Shown piece by piece: positions 28,219-38,105 of a stretch of DNA of 64,000 bases. This stretch comes from an uncultured Spirochaetales bacterium (GTDB lineage: Bacteria; UBP6; UBA1177). The DNA lies in the NCBI GenBank assembly GCA_902774115.1, contig CACYHH010000004.1:248001-312000 (forward strand). Reading direction: 5' to 3'. The notes under the pieces were generated by a model, which saw only the letters and a list, made by a program, of their open reading frames with translations, was not told where the DNA came from and made no database searches. The translations under genes and the position numbers were made by a program. Numbering within the stretch: the stretch's first letter is position 1; the number at the start of each line of letters is the position of its first letter.

Positions 28219-28246
28219 TTGCGTGAATTTCCGTTTTTTATATACT
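28219..28246 (+). promoter_or_regulatory. Candidate promoter of the ankyrin gene
   Basis: TTGCGT, 16-bp spacer, TATACT at 28241-28246, followed by a CGCCCGTTTATG start region like that of other promoters in the window. Transcription would start near 28254, some 30 bases before the GTG codon. Confidence 0.45.
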
Positions 28247-28284
28247 CGCCCGTTTATGTTTTTATGTTCTTGCGGGGTCATGCT

Positions 28285-29394
28285 GTGAAAAGACTTTTTC
28301 TGACATTTTTTATCCTTTTTGCTTTCGGAACACTTCTTTTTGCCGACCAACAGGCCAATAACAGGCTGTTTTTCGCGGTTCAGGCGATGAATGTCGAGAA
28401 GGCGCGCAATGCAGTCAAAGCCGGTGCTGACGTGAACGGAGTTGATGAAGACGGATGGCCTTACTTTATCACGGCGGTAAGCGGCGGAAACATCTACATG
28501 ATCGATGTTTTTATCCGCAAAGGGGTGAAAATCGATATCGCCGGCCCCGACGGAAAAACGGCGCTCATGCATGCTATTTCGGCAAAAAACAAAAAAGTTA
28601 TAAATTTTCTGCTTAAATCAAGAGCATCGCTCAAAGCAAAAGACAAATCGGGCAAAAATGTCCTCATGTACGCTGCCGAAGCCGGCAATCTCGAACTCGT
28701 CAACAAGGCTTTGAAAGCAAAAGCGAACCCGCTCGATGCCGACAGCAAAGGCATGAACGCCCTCAACTACGCGATGTCCGGCAGAAACAAGCAGATAATC
28801 AAAATGCTCGGCGCTTACGAAACGCAGCCTCACGATTTTATAATCGCAGTCGAAACGGGAAACGTCGCAAAAGCCCGCTCTCTGCTCAATAAAGGAATCG
28901 ACCCGAATCTCAAAAACGAATCGGGAGAGCCGCCCCTTTTCGTTGCGATAAGAAACAACGACAAGGCGATGCTCAAACTTCTCCTTGAAAAAAATGCCGA
29001 CGTAAACTTCAAAAACAGCAAAGGCTACACGATACTTATGTACTGCCTCGCTTCGAACAAGATAAAATTAGCTGAAGAGCTCCTCAAAAACGGCGCTCTC
29101 GGCGACTTCAACTTCAAATACGCGAAAGGCCGCACTGCTCTCATGATCGCGATTTTCACGAAAGACAGGCGTTTCATCCGCTCGATAGCTAAATTCCGTC
29201 AGGATTTCAACCTCACTGACGATGCAGGAAAAACCGCACTAATCTATGCAGTCCAAATGGGACTCGGGGATGTCGTCAAAGACCTTCTCGAAAAAGGAGC
29301 CGACAAATACATCGCGGGAAAAGACGGCAAAACCGCTCTTGATATCGCGGAAGAAAAAGATCTTGCATACATAACGATGCTGCTCAAAAAATAA
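28285..29394 (+). CDS. Exported ankyrin-repeat protein
   Basis: 369 residues: a signal peptide (VKRLFLTFFILFAFGTLLFA) and then ankyrin repeats through to the C-terminus (for example AVKAGADVNGVDEDGWPYFITA, and DLLEKGADKYIAGKDGKTALDIA with the usual DGKTAL turns). It is likely periplasmic and protein-binding; the partner is unknown. The GTG at 28285 is chosen because the signal peptide starts there and GCGGGG lies upstream; an ATG at 28264 would add seven residues. Its stop overlaps the fabZ start by one base. Confidence 0.88.
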   Translation: MKRLFLTFFILFAFGTLLFADQQANNRLFFAVQAMNVEKARNAVKAGADVNGVDEDGWPYFITAVSGGNIYMIDVFIRKGVKIDIAGPDGKTALMHAISAKNKKVINFLLKSRASLKAKDKSGKNVLMYAAEAGNLELVNKALKAKANPLDADSKGMNALNYAMSGRNKQIIKMLGAYETQPHDFIIAVETGNVAKARSLLNKGIDPNLKNESGEPPLFVAIRNNDKAMLKLLLEKNADVNFKNSKGYTILMYCLASNKIKLAEELLKNGALGDFNFKYAKGRTALMIAIFTKDRRFIRSIAKFRQDFNLTDDAGKTALIYAVQMGLGDVVKDLLEKGADKYIAGKDGKTALDIAEEKDLAYITMLLKK

Positions 29395-29816
29395 TGCTCA
29401 ACAAAGAAGAAATCATAAAAATCATCCCGCACAGAGATCCTTTTTTAATGATCGACTGTGCCGAAATAGTCGAGCCTGAAAAATCGGCGACAGGCACTAA
29501 AACACTGACAGGAAACGAAGATTTTTTCAAAGGTCACTTCCCTGACGAGCCTGTTATGCCGGGAGTTCTCATCATCGAATCTATGGCTCAGCTCGGAGCA
29601 GTCCTCATTCTGAGCATTGAGAAATACCGCGGCAAAAAGGTTTATTTCACATCAATCGACAACGCGAAATTCCGCAGAAAAGTCCTTCCCGGCGACACTC
29701 TGGAACTTTACGTCGAACTCATTTCTTTCCGGCATAATATCGGCAGAGGCTCGGCCCGCGCCGAAATCAACGGCGAAACAGTCTGCTCGGCGGAACTCGG
29801 TTTTGTGATCGCGTAA
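29394..29816 (+). CDS. fabZ: 3-hydroxyacyl-ACP dehydratase FabZ
   Basis: Hot-dog-fold dehydratase of fatty acid elongation. 140 residues with IPHRDPFLMID near the N-terminus, the active-site FFKGHFPDEPVMPGVL (catalytic His at about residue 49) and Glu in LIIESMAQLGA. The ATG overlaps the stop of the ankyrin gene, so the two are coupled. Confidence 0.95.
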   Translation: MLNKEEIIKIIPHRDPFLMIDCAEIVEPEKSATGTKTLTGNEDFFKGHFPDEPVMPGVLIIESMAQLGAVLILSIEKYRGKKVYFTSIDNAKFRRKVLPGDTLELYVELISFRHNIGRGSARAEINGETVCSAELGFVIA

Positions 29817-29852
29817 ACCTGAAACACATCTCGCTTTTCAGAAAAAACAGGC

Positions 29853-29858
29853 TATAAT
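29853..29858 (+). promoter_or_regulatory. -10 element before the ROK kinase gene
   Basis: TATAAT followed by AGGCAGGTTTTG; the -35 sixteen bases upstream (TCGCTT) is poor. Transcription would start near 29866. Confidence 0.4.
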
Positions 29859-29886
29859 AGGCAGGTTTTGATTTTTTGGAGAAGTC

Positions 29887-30768
29887 ATGAAAAACGAAGA
29901 TAAAAAAGGTTTTTATGCAGGAATCGACCTCGGCGGCACAAAAATCCTTACCGTCATCGAAGACAACGAAAGAAATGTTTTAGCAAAGACGAAAATCCCG
30001 ACAGAGGCAGCGCGCGGAGTCGGCATTGTAATGGATAACATTGTTAAATCACTGGAAATATCATGCAAAGAAATCGGTATTTCACCGAATGAACTTTCCG
30101 GAATCGGAATCGGCGTTCCCGGCCCTGTCAACCACGAAAAAGGGCTTGTTTACGACTGCCCGAATCTCAGCGGCTGGAAAAATATCGAAGTGAGAAAAAT
30201 GCTGGGCGAGCGCTGGGATGTTCCGGTTAAAGTCGAAAACGACGCGAGAGTCGCCGGGCTTGCCGAAACGAGACTCGGCGCGGCCAAAGGTTTCAGGCAC
30301 GTTTTTTATATCACAGTAAGCACGGGGATCGGCGCGGCGATAATAATTGACGGAAAAATCTACCACGGCGCGGACGGTGCGGCTGGCGAATTCGGGCAGA
30401 TGAAACTGCTTGACGGCTCTATTTTGGAGCAGAAGTTCGCAGGCCCGGCAATTGAAAGGCTTTTAGGACTTCCCACAACGCAACTCGCTGAACTTGTTGA
30501 CAAAAATGATCCTGGCGCAAAAAAAGCCGTTGAATATTTAACCGACGGAATCGGAACATTTTTAGCGAATATCGCAACCCTTCTCAACCCTCAGATCATC
30601 GTTGTCGGCGGCGGAGTTTCGCAGCTCGGAGACCTTATTTTAAACCCGATAAGGGAAAAAGTTTCGTCCCTCGCGTTTTCAATCAGCGCGAAAAACGTAA
30701 AAATAGTTCCTGCCGCCCTGCACACCGATTCAGGCGCAGTCGGTGCGGCTGAACTGCTTTTTGACTAA
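29887..30768 (+). CDS. ROK-family sugar kinase lacking the zinc motif
   Basis: 293 residues. ATP-binding phosphate loop YAGIDLGGTK at the start, GIGVPGPV, catalytic Asp in VENDARVAGLAE, STGIGAAIIIDG, and adenosine-site NPQIIVVGGGVSQ. The fold matches ROK glucokinases. ROK proteins normally carry GH..(x)..CxCGxxGCxE; here the region reads GEFGQMKLLDGSILEQKF with no cysteines, so zinc is not bound in the usual way and the substrate may differ from glucose. GGAGAAGTC precedes the ATG. Confidence 0.85.
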   Translation: MKNEDKKGFYAGIDLGGTKILTVIEDNERNVLAKTKIPTEAARGVGIVMDNIVKSLEISCKEIGISPNELSGIGIGVPGPVNHEKGLVYDCPNLSGWKNIEVRKMLGERWDVPVKVENDARVAGLAETRLGAAKGFRHVFYITVSTGIGAAIIIDGKIYHGADGAAGEFGQMKLLDGSILEQKFAGPAIERLLGLPTTQLAELVDKNDPGAKKAVEYLTDGIGTFLANIATLLNPQIIVVGGGVSQLGDLILNPIREKVSSLAFSISAKNVKIVPAALHTDSGAVGAAELLFD

Positions 30769-30781
30769 AACAGGAGGAAAA

Positions 30782-31975
30782 ATGTACCGTTTTATCAGTC
30801 TGCTCGGAATCGGAGTTTTCATCCTCATCGCATGGCTTTTGAGCGAAAACAGAAAAAAAGTGGACTTCAAGCTCGTAATTTACGGCCTGCTTGTCCAGTT
30901 TATCTTTGCTTTTTTCGTTCTCAAAACCTCGCCCGGAAAGACGATCTTCGACTTTCTCAACAAATGCTTCACGAAAGTCACGAGTTTTACAGGCGAAGGC
31001 TCCAGCTTTGTCTTCGGCGGCCTGCTTGACAAGTTCTCTTTCGCCCTTTCGGTGCTGCCGACTATCATCTTTTTCTCGTCGCTTTTCGCGGTCCTCTACT
31101 ACTTCGGAATTTTGCAGTTTTTTGTCCGTATTTTCGCGTGGATTTTCGTAAAATTCCTTAAAACAAGCGGTGCAGAAAGCCTTTCGGCCGCGGCTAACAT
31201 CTTCATCGGACAGACCGAAGCCCCGCTCATCGTCAAACCTTACATCAAAAACATGACGAGAAGCGAACTCATGTGCCTTATGACTGGCGGTCTCGCCACA
31301 GTCGCGGGCGGAGTTTTAGCCGCATACATCCAGATGGGGATCGACGCGGGACACTTGATCGCAGCAAGCGTTATGAGCGCTCCGGCAGCGATAGTCATGG
31401 CAAAAATCATGGTTCCCGAAACCGGAACTCCTCAGACCGTTTCACAGAGCGGGATAAAGATCGAAGTCACGGACAGAAACGTTCTCGACGCCGCGGCAAG
31501 AGGTGCGAGCGAAGGCGTTTTCCTTGCAATAAACGTTGTTGCAATGCTTGTTTCATTCATCGCTTTCGTCGCAATGTTCAACTACTTTTTCTCTCTTTTC
31601 GGCACCTCGATGGAAGAGATCTTAGGCTGGATTTTCAAGCCTCTCGCCTTTCTGATGGGCGTTCCCTGGGAAGAAACCTCGCAGGTCGGCACACTGCTCG
31701 GCCAGAAAACCGTTCTAAATGAGTTCATCGCCTACAGTTCTCTCACAAAAATGAATGCCGATGCCGCGACAATGCTTTCCGAAAGAAGCACTATTATTTC
31801 AATCTACGCCCTCTGCGGATTTTCCAATTTCGGTTCTATCGCGATACTTTTGGGCGGAATCGGAGCAATGATCCCCGAAAGAAGGAGCGAGATCGCCTCT
31901 CTCGGCATAAAGGCTCTTATCGGCGGCACATTCGCCTGCCTTCTAACTGCCAATATCGCAGGAATATTGATTTAA
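30782..31975 (+). CDS. Concentrative nucleoside transporter (NupC/CNT family)
   Basis: 397 residues, about ten membrane spans. The CNT signature is clear: AAANIFIGQTEAPLIVKPYI, TGGLATVAGGVLAAYI, SAPAAIVMAKIM, and near the end GTLLGQKTVLNEFIAY then YALCGFSNFGSIAILLGG. It imports nucleosides with Na+ or H+. A Na+ gradient could come from the decarboxylase pump encoded nearby, which is an inference. CAGGAGGAAAA precedes the ATG, thirteen bases after the ROK gene, so the two are probably one operon. Confidence 0.93.
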   Translation: MYRFISLLGIGVFILIAWLLSENRKKVDFKLVIYGLLVQFIFAFFVLKTSPGKTIFDFLNKCFTKVTSFTGEGSSFVFGGLLDKFSFALSVLPTIIFFSSLFAVLYYFGILQFFVRIFAWIFVKFLKTSGAESLSAAANIFIGQTEAPLIVKPYIKNMTRSELMCLMTGGLATVAGGVLAAYIQMGIDAGHLIAASVMSAPAAIVMAKIMVPETGTPQTVSQSGIKIEVTDRNVLDAAARGASEGVFLAINVVAMLVSFIAFVAMFNYFFSLFGTSMEEILGWIFKPLAFLMGVPWEETSQVGTLLGQKTVLNEFIAYSSLTKMNADAATMLSERSTIISIYALCGFSNFGSIAILLGGIGAMIPERRSEIASLGIKALIGGTFACLLTANIAGILI

Positions 31976-32022
31976 GTCGTCACATCTGTTTCCACTCTCC
32001 AATGTGGCGAGGGGAACTCGTT

Positions 32023-32796
32023 TCATTTGGAATGATGGTTGCTGAGCCTGTCACCGCCGTCTGTCCGCGGAAAAAGATTTTTTGTAATGCTGAGCGCCTC
32101 ACACCTGTTCCGTTCAGCTTCGGCAAGGATCCTCTTTCTTGTGAATTTAAAAAGCCTTGCGCAAAAAAGAACAAAAGCTGTCGTAACAAGGAAGGACCAT
32201 ACCGTGGCGATTTTTGACAAGAAAGCGAGTGTGTCGTAAGTCCCATGCAGAAAAACGGGGATCAGCCAGATCCTCAGCCTGCTCCAGAATGTGCTTTTGT
32301 GCCATGAGAAGTGGTTTTTGGAATAGTAATATCCCATCGCTATCGCAAACGCGAAATGTCCCGGCACAGCAAACAGGGCACGGGAAGCGCTCATGACAAG
32401 CCATGCGGAACCGGATGAAACCACATACATAAGGTTTTCAACACAGGCGAAACCCAGCCCTACGCTGGCAGCATAGACCATGCCGTCGTAACGTTCGTCA
32501 AATTCCGGATTTTTGCGAAGCAGAAGCCAGAGCATAAACAGTTTCGCGCTTTCTTCGGGAATCGCCGCTCCGAAAAAGGAGATCTTAGCCGCCTCAGCCA
32601 AACTTCCAGGATCTTTCGTAAACAGTCCGAGGAACATCAGCGGCGTTGAAATCAGGGTCGACACAAAAGTCGACAGGACTCCATAAAAAAAGCCCTTGAA
32701 AACCATGCGTTTCGGCTCGGGATTGAAGTCTTTGCTGTAAACATAGTAAAGCAGGATCAGTCCCGGCAATATCGCTGCAACTACGACTATCCACAT
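32023..32796 (-). CDS. PrsW-family intramembrane metalloprotease
   Basis: 257 residues, seven or eight membrane spans. Family motifs: EESAK at 81-85, VENLMY around 119-124, PGHFAFA with His147, and HGTYD at 184-188. PrsW-type proteases cut membrane proteins such as anti-sigma factors; the target here is unknown. It starts nine bases after the peptide transporter gene with only a weak ribosome site. It converges on the nucleoside transporter gene with about 47 bases between. Confidence 0.87.
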   Translation of the reverse strand: MWIVVVAAILPGLILLYYVYSKDFNPEPKRMVFKGFFYGVLSTFVSTLISTPLMFLGLFTKDPGSLAEAAKISFFGAAIPEESAKLFMLWLLLRKNPEFDERYDGMVYAASVGLGFACVENLMYVVSSGSAWLVMSASRALFAVPGHFAFAIAMGYYYSKNHFSWHKSTFWSRLRIWLIPVFLHGTYDTLAFLSKIATVWSFLVTTAFVLFCARLFKFTRKRILAEAERNRCEALSITKNLFPRTDGGDRLSNHHSK

Positions 32797-32805
32797 ATTA
32801 TTTAA

Positions 32806-34122
32806 CTATTCCGAAATATTTGCGATCTTATTGATTTTCGGAGCAACAATCATCAAAAGCGCGCCGAGAACGATCGTGAACGCGGCGATAAGAGAGAATA
32901 CCGAAAGTTCACCGAGAACATCGGCGAGAGTTCCGATTTTCGAAGCGAGCCATGCCGCAACGCCGGTGACTGCGAAGTACCAGCCCATGATCTGCGAAGT
33001 CATCCGTTTCGGAGCCATGTTCGTGATGAATGAAAGCGAAACGGGTGAAAGTGCGAGCTCGCCTATCGTGTTGAAGAAGTAAGCCATGCAGAGCCAGAGA
33101 GCGCTGCTTTTAACGGTTTCATCCCCGCCCCTTTCAAGCGACGCACCGACCATGAAGATGAATCCGACACCCAGAATTACCGTTCCGAGTCCCATTTTCA
33201 TGATTGCCGAAGGCTCCTTTTTGTGTTTTGCGAGAAATACCCAGAACGCCGCAACGACAGGTGCAAAAATCATGATGTAAAGCGGGTTGAGTGACTGGAA
33301 CCACGCTGTCGGGATCTCGAAACCGAGAACGTTGCGCTCGGTGTAGCGGTCAGTGTAGAGGTTGAGGAGTCCGCCAGCCTGCTCGTAAGCAGCCCAGAAG
33401 ATGATGACTATGAAAAATGAAAAGAGAACCAATCCGATTTTCCTTTTTTCGAGTGCCGTGAGAGGCTGTTTTTCTGCAACAGCACCGCTTTCAGCCTTGA
33501 TTTTAAGCTGTCCTGCAGTTCCGAGATATCTCTGACCGTATGCGTAGACTGCCTGACCGACTAACATTCCGACACCTGCAAGACCGAATCCCCAGTGCCA
33601 GCCGTATTTGTATGCAAGCCAGCCGACTGCGATCCCGGCTGCGAAAGCGCCGACATTGATACCCATGTAGAAAATCGTGAAACCGGCGTCTTTTTTCGGG
33701 TCTCCGTCAGGATAAAGCTCGCCTACCATGGTCGAAATGTTGGGTTTGAGCAGTCCGACACCTAAAATTATGAGGCCGAGAGCACCGTAGAACGCCCAGA
33801 CCGGCGGATAAGCCATGAGAAAGTGTCCCGCGCAGAGAAGAAGTCCGCCGAGATAAACGCTTTTGCGCTGTCCGAGCAGCTTATCGGCCACAAAACCTCC
33901 GGGAACCGACATCAGATAGACTAAAAGCTGGTAATAACCCAGAATCGCGAGCCCTTTCGCGTCGCTCCAGCCGAGGCCGCCCTCTTCAACCGAGGCAACC
34001 ATGTAAAGAACGAGGATCGCCTTCATTCCGTAAAACGAAAAGCGCTCCCAAAGTTCGGTGAAAAAAAGTACGAACAGCCCTTTCGGGTGTCCGAGAAAAG
34101 TTTCCTTGCTTCGATCGTTCAT
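32806..34122 (-). CDS. POT-family proton-dependent peptide transporter
   Basis: 438 residues, about twelve membrane spans. The PTR2 motif FFTELWERFSFYGMKAILVLYM (the ExxER segment near residue 17) and the second motif FTIFYMGINVGAFAAG mark the family, which imports di- and tripeptides. The C-terminal part has FFNTIGELALSPVSLSFI. CGAGAGGTTGT precedes the ATG. It lies 17 bases after guaB and nine before the PrsW gene. Confidence 0.94.
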   Translation of the reverse strand: MNDRSKETFLGHPKGLFVLFFTELWERFSFYGMKAILVLYMVASVEEGGLGWSDAKGLAILGYYQLLVYLMSVPGGFVADKLLGQRKSVYLGGLLLCAGHFLMAYPPVWAFYGALGLIILGVGLLKPNISTMVGELYPDGDPKKDAGFTIFYMGINVGAFAAGIAVGWLAYKYGWHWGFGLAGVGMLVGQAVYAYGQRYLGTAGQLKIKAESGAVAEKQPLTALEKRKIGLVLFSFFIVIIFWAAYEQAGGLLNLYTDRYTERNVLGFEIPTAWFQSLNPLYIMIFAPVVAAFWVFLAKHKKEPSAIMKMGLGTVILGVGFIFMVGASLERGGDETVKSSALWLCMAYFFNTIGELALSPVSLSFITNMAPKRMTSQIMGWYFAVTGVAAWLASKIGTLADVLGELSVFSLIAAFTIVLGALLMIVAPKINKIANISE

Positions 34123-34139
34123 ACAACCTCTCGATTTTA

Positions 34140-35627
<1,488 letters not shown>

Positions 35628-35645
35628 TTAGCAATCAGTTGCGGT

Positions 35646-35673
35646 ATTTTAATGAGTCGGATTTTTAAGTCAA
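35646..35673 (-). promoter_or_regulatory. Promoter of guaB
   Basis: Reading leftward: TTGACT (35673-35668), 16-bp spacer, TAAAAT (35651-35646), 37 bases before the ATG. Confidence 0.65.
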
Positions 35674-35705
35674 GAGAGCATCCTATTCTTTTTTTATCCA
35701 AACTT

Positions 35706-35733
35706 TTGATATTATTTAAATTTTATCTATAAT
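35706..35733 (+). promoter_or_regulatory. Promoter of the MalK-type ATPase operon
   Basis: TTGATA (35706-35711), 16-bp spacer, TATAAT (35728-35733). The start region AGCCGGATTTTTG leads to GGAGG and the ATG at 35761, giving a leader of about 20 bases. Confidence 0.75.
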
Positions 35734-35760
35734 AGCCGGATTTTTGTTGGAGGTGTAAGC

Positions 35761-36858
35761 ATGGCATCGGTTACTTTTGAAAAAGTCGTCAAAAAATACA
35801 ACGAGGAAACAACGATCCTCAAAGGGATCGATCTGACGGTGAGCGACGGCGAGTTTCTTGTTCTCGTAGGGCCGTCGGGCTGCGGTAAATCAACGCTTCT
35901 CCGCACTCTCGCAGGTCTTGAGACTATTACCGGCGGAAACATAAAGATCGGCGACAGAGTCGTCAACGACGTCGCTCCGAAAGACCGCGACATAGCGATG
36001 GTTTTTCAGAGTTACGCCCTTTATCCCCACATGACGGTGCGCGAAAACATGGCTTTCGCCCTCAAAATGAGAAAGATGCCGAAAGCGGAAATCGACAAAA
36101 AAGTCGAAGAAGCGGCTGCAATGCTCGACATCACTCACCTTCTCGACAGACTTCCGAAGCAGATGAGCGGCGGTCAGCGCCAGAGAGTCGCGATGGGCAG
36201 AGCGATCGTCAGAGATCCGAAGGTTTTTCTTTTCGACGAACCTCTTTCAAACCTTGACGCTTCTCTCAGAACGCAGATGAGAGTCGAACTTAAAAAGCTG
36301 CACGAACGGCTCAAAACCACGATAATATACGTCACGCACGATCAGGTCGAGGCTATGACGCTCGCAGACAGGATCGTAGTTCTCAACAAAGGCGTGCTGC
36401 AGCAGGTCGGAACTCCGGCTGAACTTTTTGACACTCCGCAGAACGTTTTTGTCGCCGGATTTATCGGCTCGCCTTCGATGAATCTGCTTGAACTTACTGC
36501 AAAAAGAGACGGCAGTGACCTTGTTTTGAACGGAGAAAACATAAAAATCAAAGTTCAGGCAGAAGAGGGTTTCAACCCCAAAAAAATAATCGTCGGAGCA
36601 CGTCCGCAGGATTTCGTTTTCGGCGCGGAAGAGCCTGAAATCACAGGAACAGTCGAAATCGTCGAAGCTTTGGGCAGAATGTCGCTGATTCACGTCGCAG
36701 TTTCTGAAAATGTGAAAATCACTGTTGAAACAGAATCGGAAACAGCCCGCAGATACGACATCGGAGATAAAATATCACTCTCAATGAAACACGAAAAACT
36801 GCACTTCTTCGACCCTGCGGCTCAGACAAGAATATCCGATAAAATCAACACGTTATGA
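35761..36858 (+). CDS. ABC transporter ATPase, MalK/UgpC type
   Basis: 365 residues. Walker A GPSGCGKST at 37-45, Q-loop VFQSYALYPHMTV, signature MSGGQRQRVAMGRA from 135, Walker B FLFDEP at 156-161, His in VTHDQ, and a C-terminal TOBE/MalK regulatory domain from about 235. These ATPases energise sugar or glycerol-phosphate importers and can serve several permeases. No permease or binding protein is beside it, so it may be shared. Its stop overlaps the M23 gene start (ATGA). Confidence 0.92.
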   Translation: MASVTFEKVVKKYNEETTILKGIDLTVSDGEFLVLVGPSGCGKSTLLRTLAGLETITGGNIKIGDRVVNDVAPKDRDIAMVFQSYALYPHMTVRENMAFALKMRKMPKAEIDKKVEEAAAMLDITHLLDRLPKQMSGGQRQRVAMGRAIVRDPKVFLFDEPLSNLDASLRTQMRVELKKLHERLKTTIIYVTHDQVEAMTLADRIVVLNKGVLQQVGTPAELFDTPQNVFVAGFIGSPSMNLLELTAKRDGSDLVLNGENIKIKVQAEEGFNPKKIIVGARPQDFVFGAEEPEITGTVEIVEALGRMSLIHVAVSENVKITVETESETARRYDIGDKISLSMKHEKLHFFDPAAQTRISDKINTL

Positions 36859-38105
36859 AATCAAAGATTGTTCTGGCGGCTCTACTGGTGCTAATTGCGG
36901 CACTTTCGGGATACGCATACAATGAATCCCTGAAAAAAGACGTAAACATCAATGTCGGCTGGGACAATACAAAAAGCAAAAAACTCAAAGAAACCGTTCA
37001 TCTTCAGGTTCCTGAAGCCAAATACGACGATTTTTTCGCCGAAATTTTAGGCAGTGACAACTGGGAAAACGCAAAAAAGCTCTACCGCAAACAGGCCGGA
37101 CTGACAAAATTCATGAACGGCGACGTTTTTTCGGTGACGACCGCCGGAAACAAAACGGTTTCATACGATCTTCACCACTATGCAAACAATTCGAAAGGGG
37201 AAAAAATATCGTTTGTCCGGCACGGAAAGGAGTATGTCAGAAAAAACGAGCCGATAGTCCTTGAAGAAAAGACGATGATCCGCTTTTACACCATAAAGAA
37301 ATCGCTCGCGGAGGACGATCCTCAGTTTTACGGCATCGCAAAAGAGCGCCTTATCTGGGACTGGGGGATTCTGGACAAACTGAAACCGGGCGATTCGATA
37401 GCCTTTATGATAAAAGGGATCTTTGACCGAGATATTCTCGTGAAAACCTACGGGATACTCGGTTTTTCCGTCAAAAGCGAAAATATCGGAGACTTCACGA
37501 TGACCGCTTTCCGCGACTACATTTACGGCGATTACTTCGTTTCGGGGCACACGGTCGTCCTTTCGCCTCCCGGATTTTTCCGGGCTCCGATAGACAGCGG
37601 CAGAATAACGAGCTACTACGGCACGCGCAAAGACCCTTTCAACAAACACAAAAAATTCCACAGCGGAGTAGATATCTTAGCGAAAATAGATACTTCCGTC
37701 CGCGCAGCCGAAAGCGGAACTGTCATATTTGCAGGTGAAAAAGGGGGATTGGGAAAAGCGATCGTAATCGATCACGGCAACGGTCTTCGCACTGTTTACG
37801 GACATTTGAACAGATTTCTGACGACAAACGGAAGAAAAGTCACCCGCGGAGAAATCATAGCCGGAGCCGGCAACACCGGCAGATCAACGGCGCCGCACCT
37901 TCACTTCACCGTGATGCAGGACGGAAAAACCGTCGATCCTCTGCTTTACACCTACGAAAGAGTCTGGACTGCCCCGTTCGACATATCAGGAAATTTCAGA
38001 ACTCTGTCGGCAGAGAGAACGATCCAGCTTGAAAAAGCGGTCGACAACAAAAAAAGTTTTTTCATAAAAGAGAATAAATTATCATCAGCAGACAAAAAAA
38101 GATGA
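36855..38105 (+). CDS. M23 (LytM-type) peptidoglycan endopeptidase
   Basis: 416 residues: a signal anchor or signal peptide (MKSKIVLAALLVLIAALSGYA), a long OapA/LysM-like beta region, and the M23 domain from about 235 with HSGVD at 269-273 and HLHF at 348-351, the zinc ligands. It likely cuts cross-links in the periplasm during growth or division. ATG at 36855 overlaps the ABC gene stop; the next lipoprotein gene overlaps its own stop by four bases, giving a coupled operon. Confidence 0.93.
   Translation: MKSKIVLAALLVLIAALSGYAYNESLKKDVNINVGWDNTKSKKLKETVHLQVPEAKYDDFFAEILGSDNWENAKKLYRKQAGLTKFMNGDVFSVTTAGNKTVSYDLHHYANNSKGEKISFVRHGKEYVRKNEPIVLEEKTMIRFYTIKKSLAEDDPQFYGIAKERLIWDWGILDKLKPGDSIAFMIKGIFDRDILVKTYGILGFSVKSENIGDFTMTAFRDYIYGDYFVSGHTVVLSPPGFFRAPIDSGRITSYYGTRKDPFNKHKKFHSGVDILAKIDTSVRAAESGTVIFAGEKGGLGKAIVIDHGNGLRTVYGHLNRFLTTNGRKVTRGEIIAGAGNTGRSTAPHLHFTVMQDGKTVDPLLYTYERVWTAPFDISGNFRTLSAERTIQLEKAVDNKKSFFIKENKLSSADKKR

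Noticed and set aside
28264-28285. ATG start for the ankyrin gene at 28264
   Set aside because: It would place seven extra residues before the signal peptide and has no better ribosome site; the GTG at 28285 fits the signal peptide better, though both remain possible.
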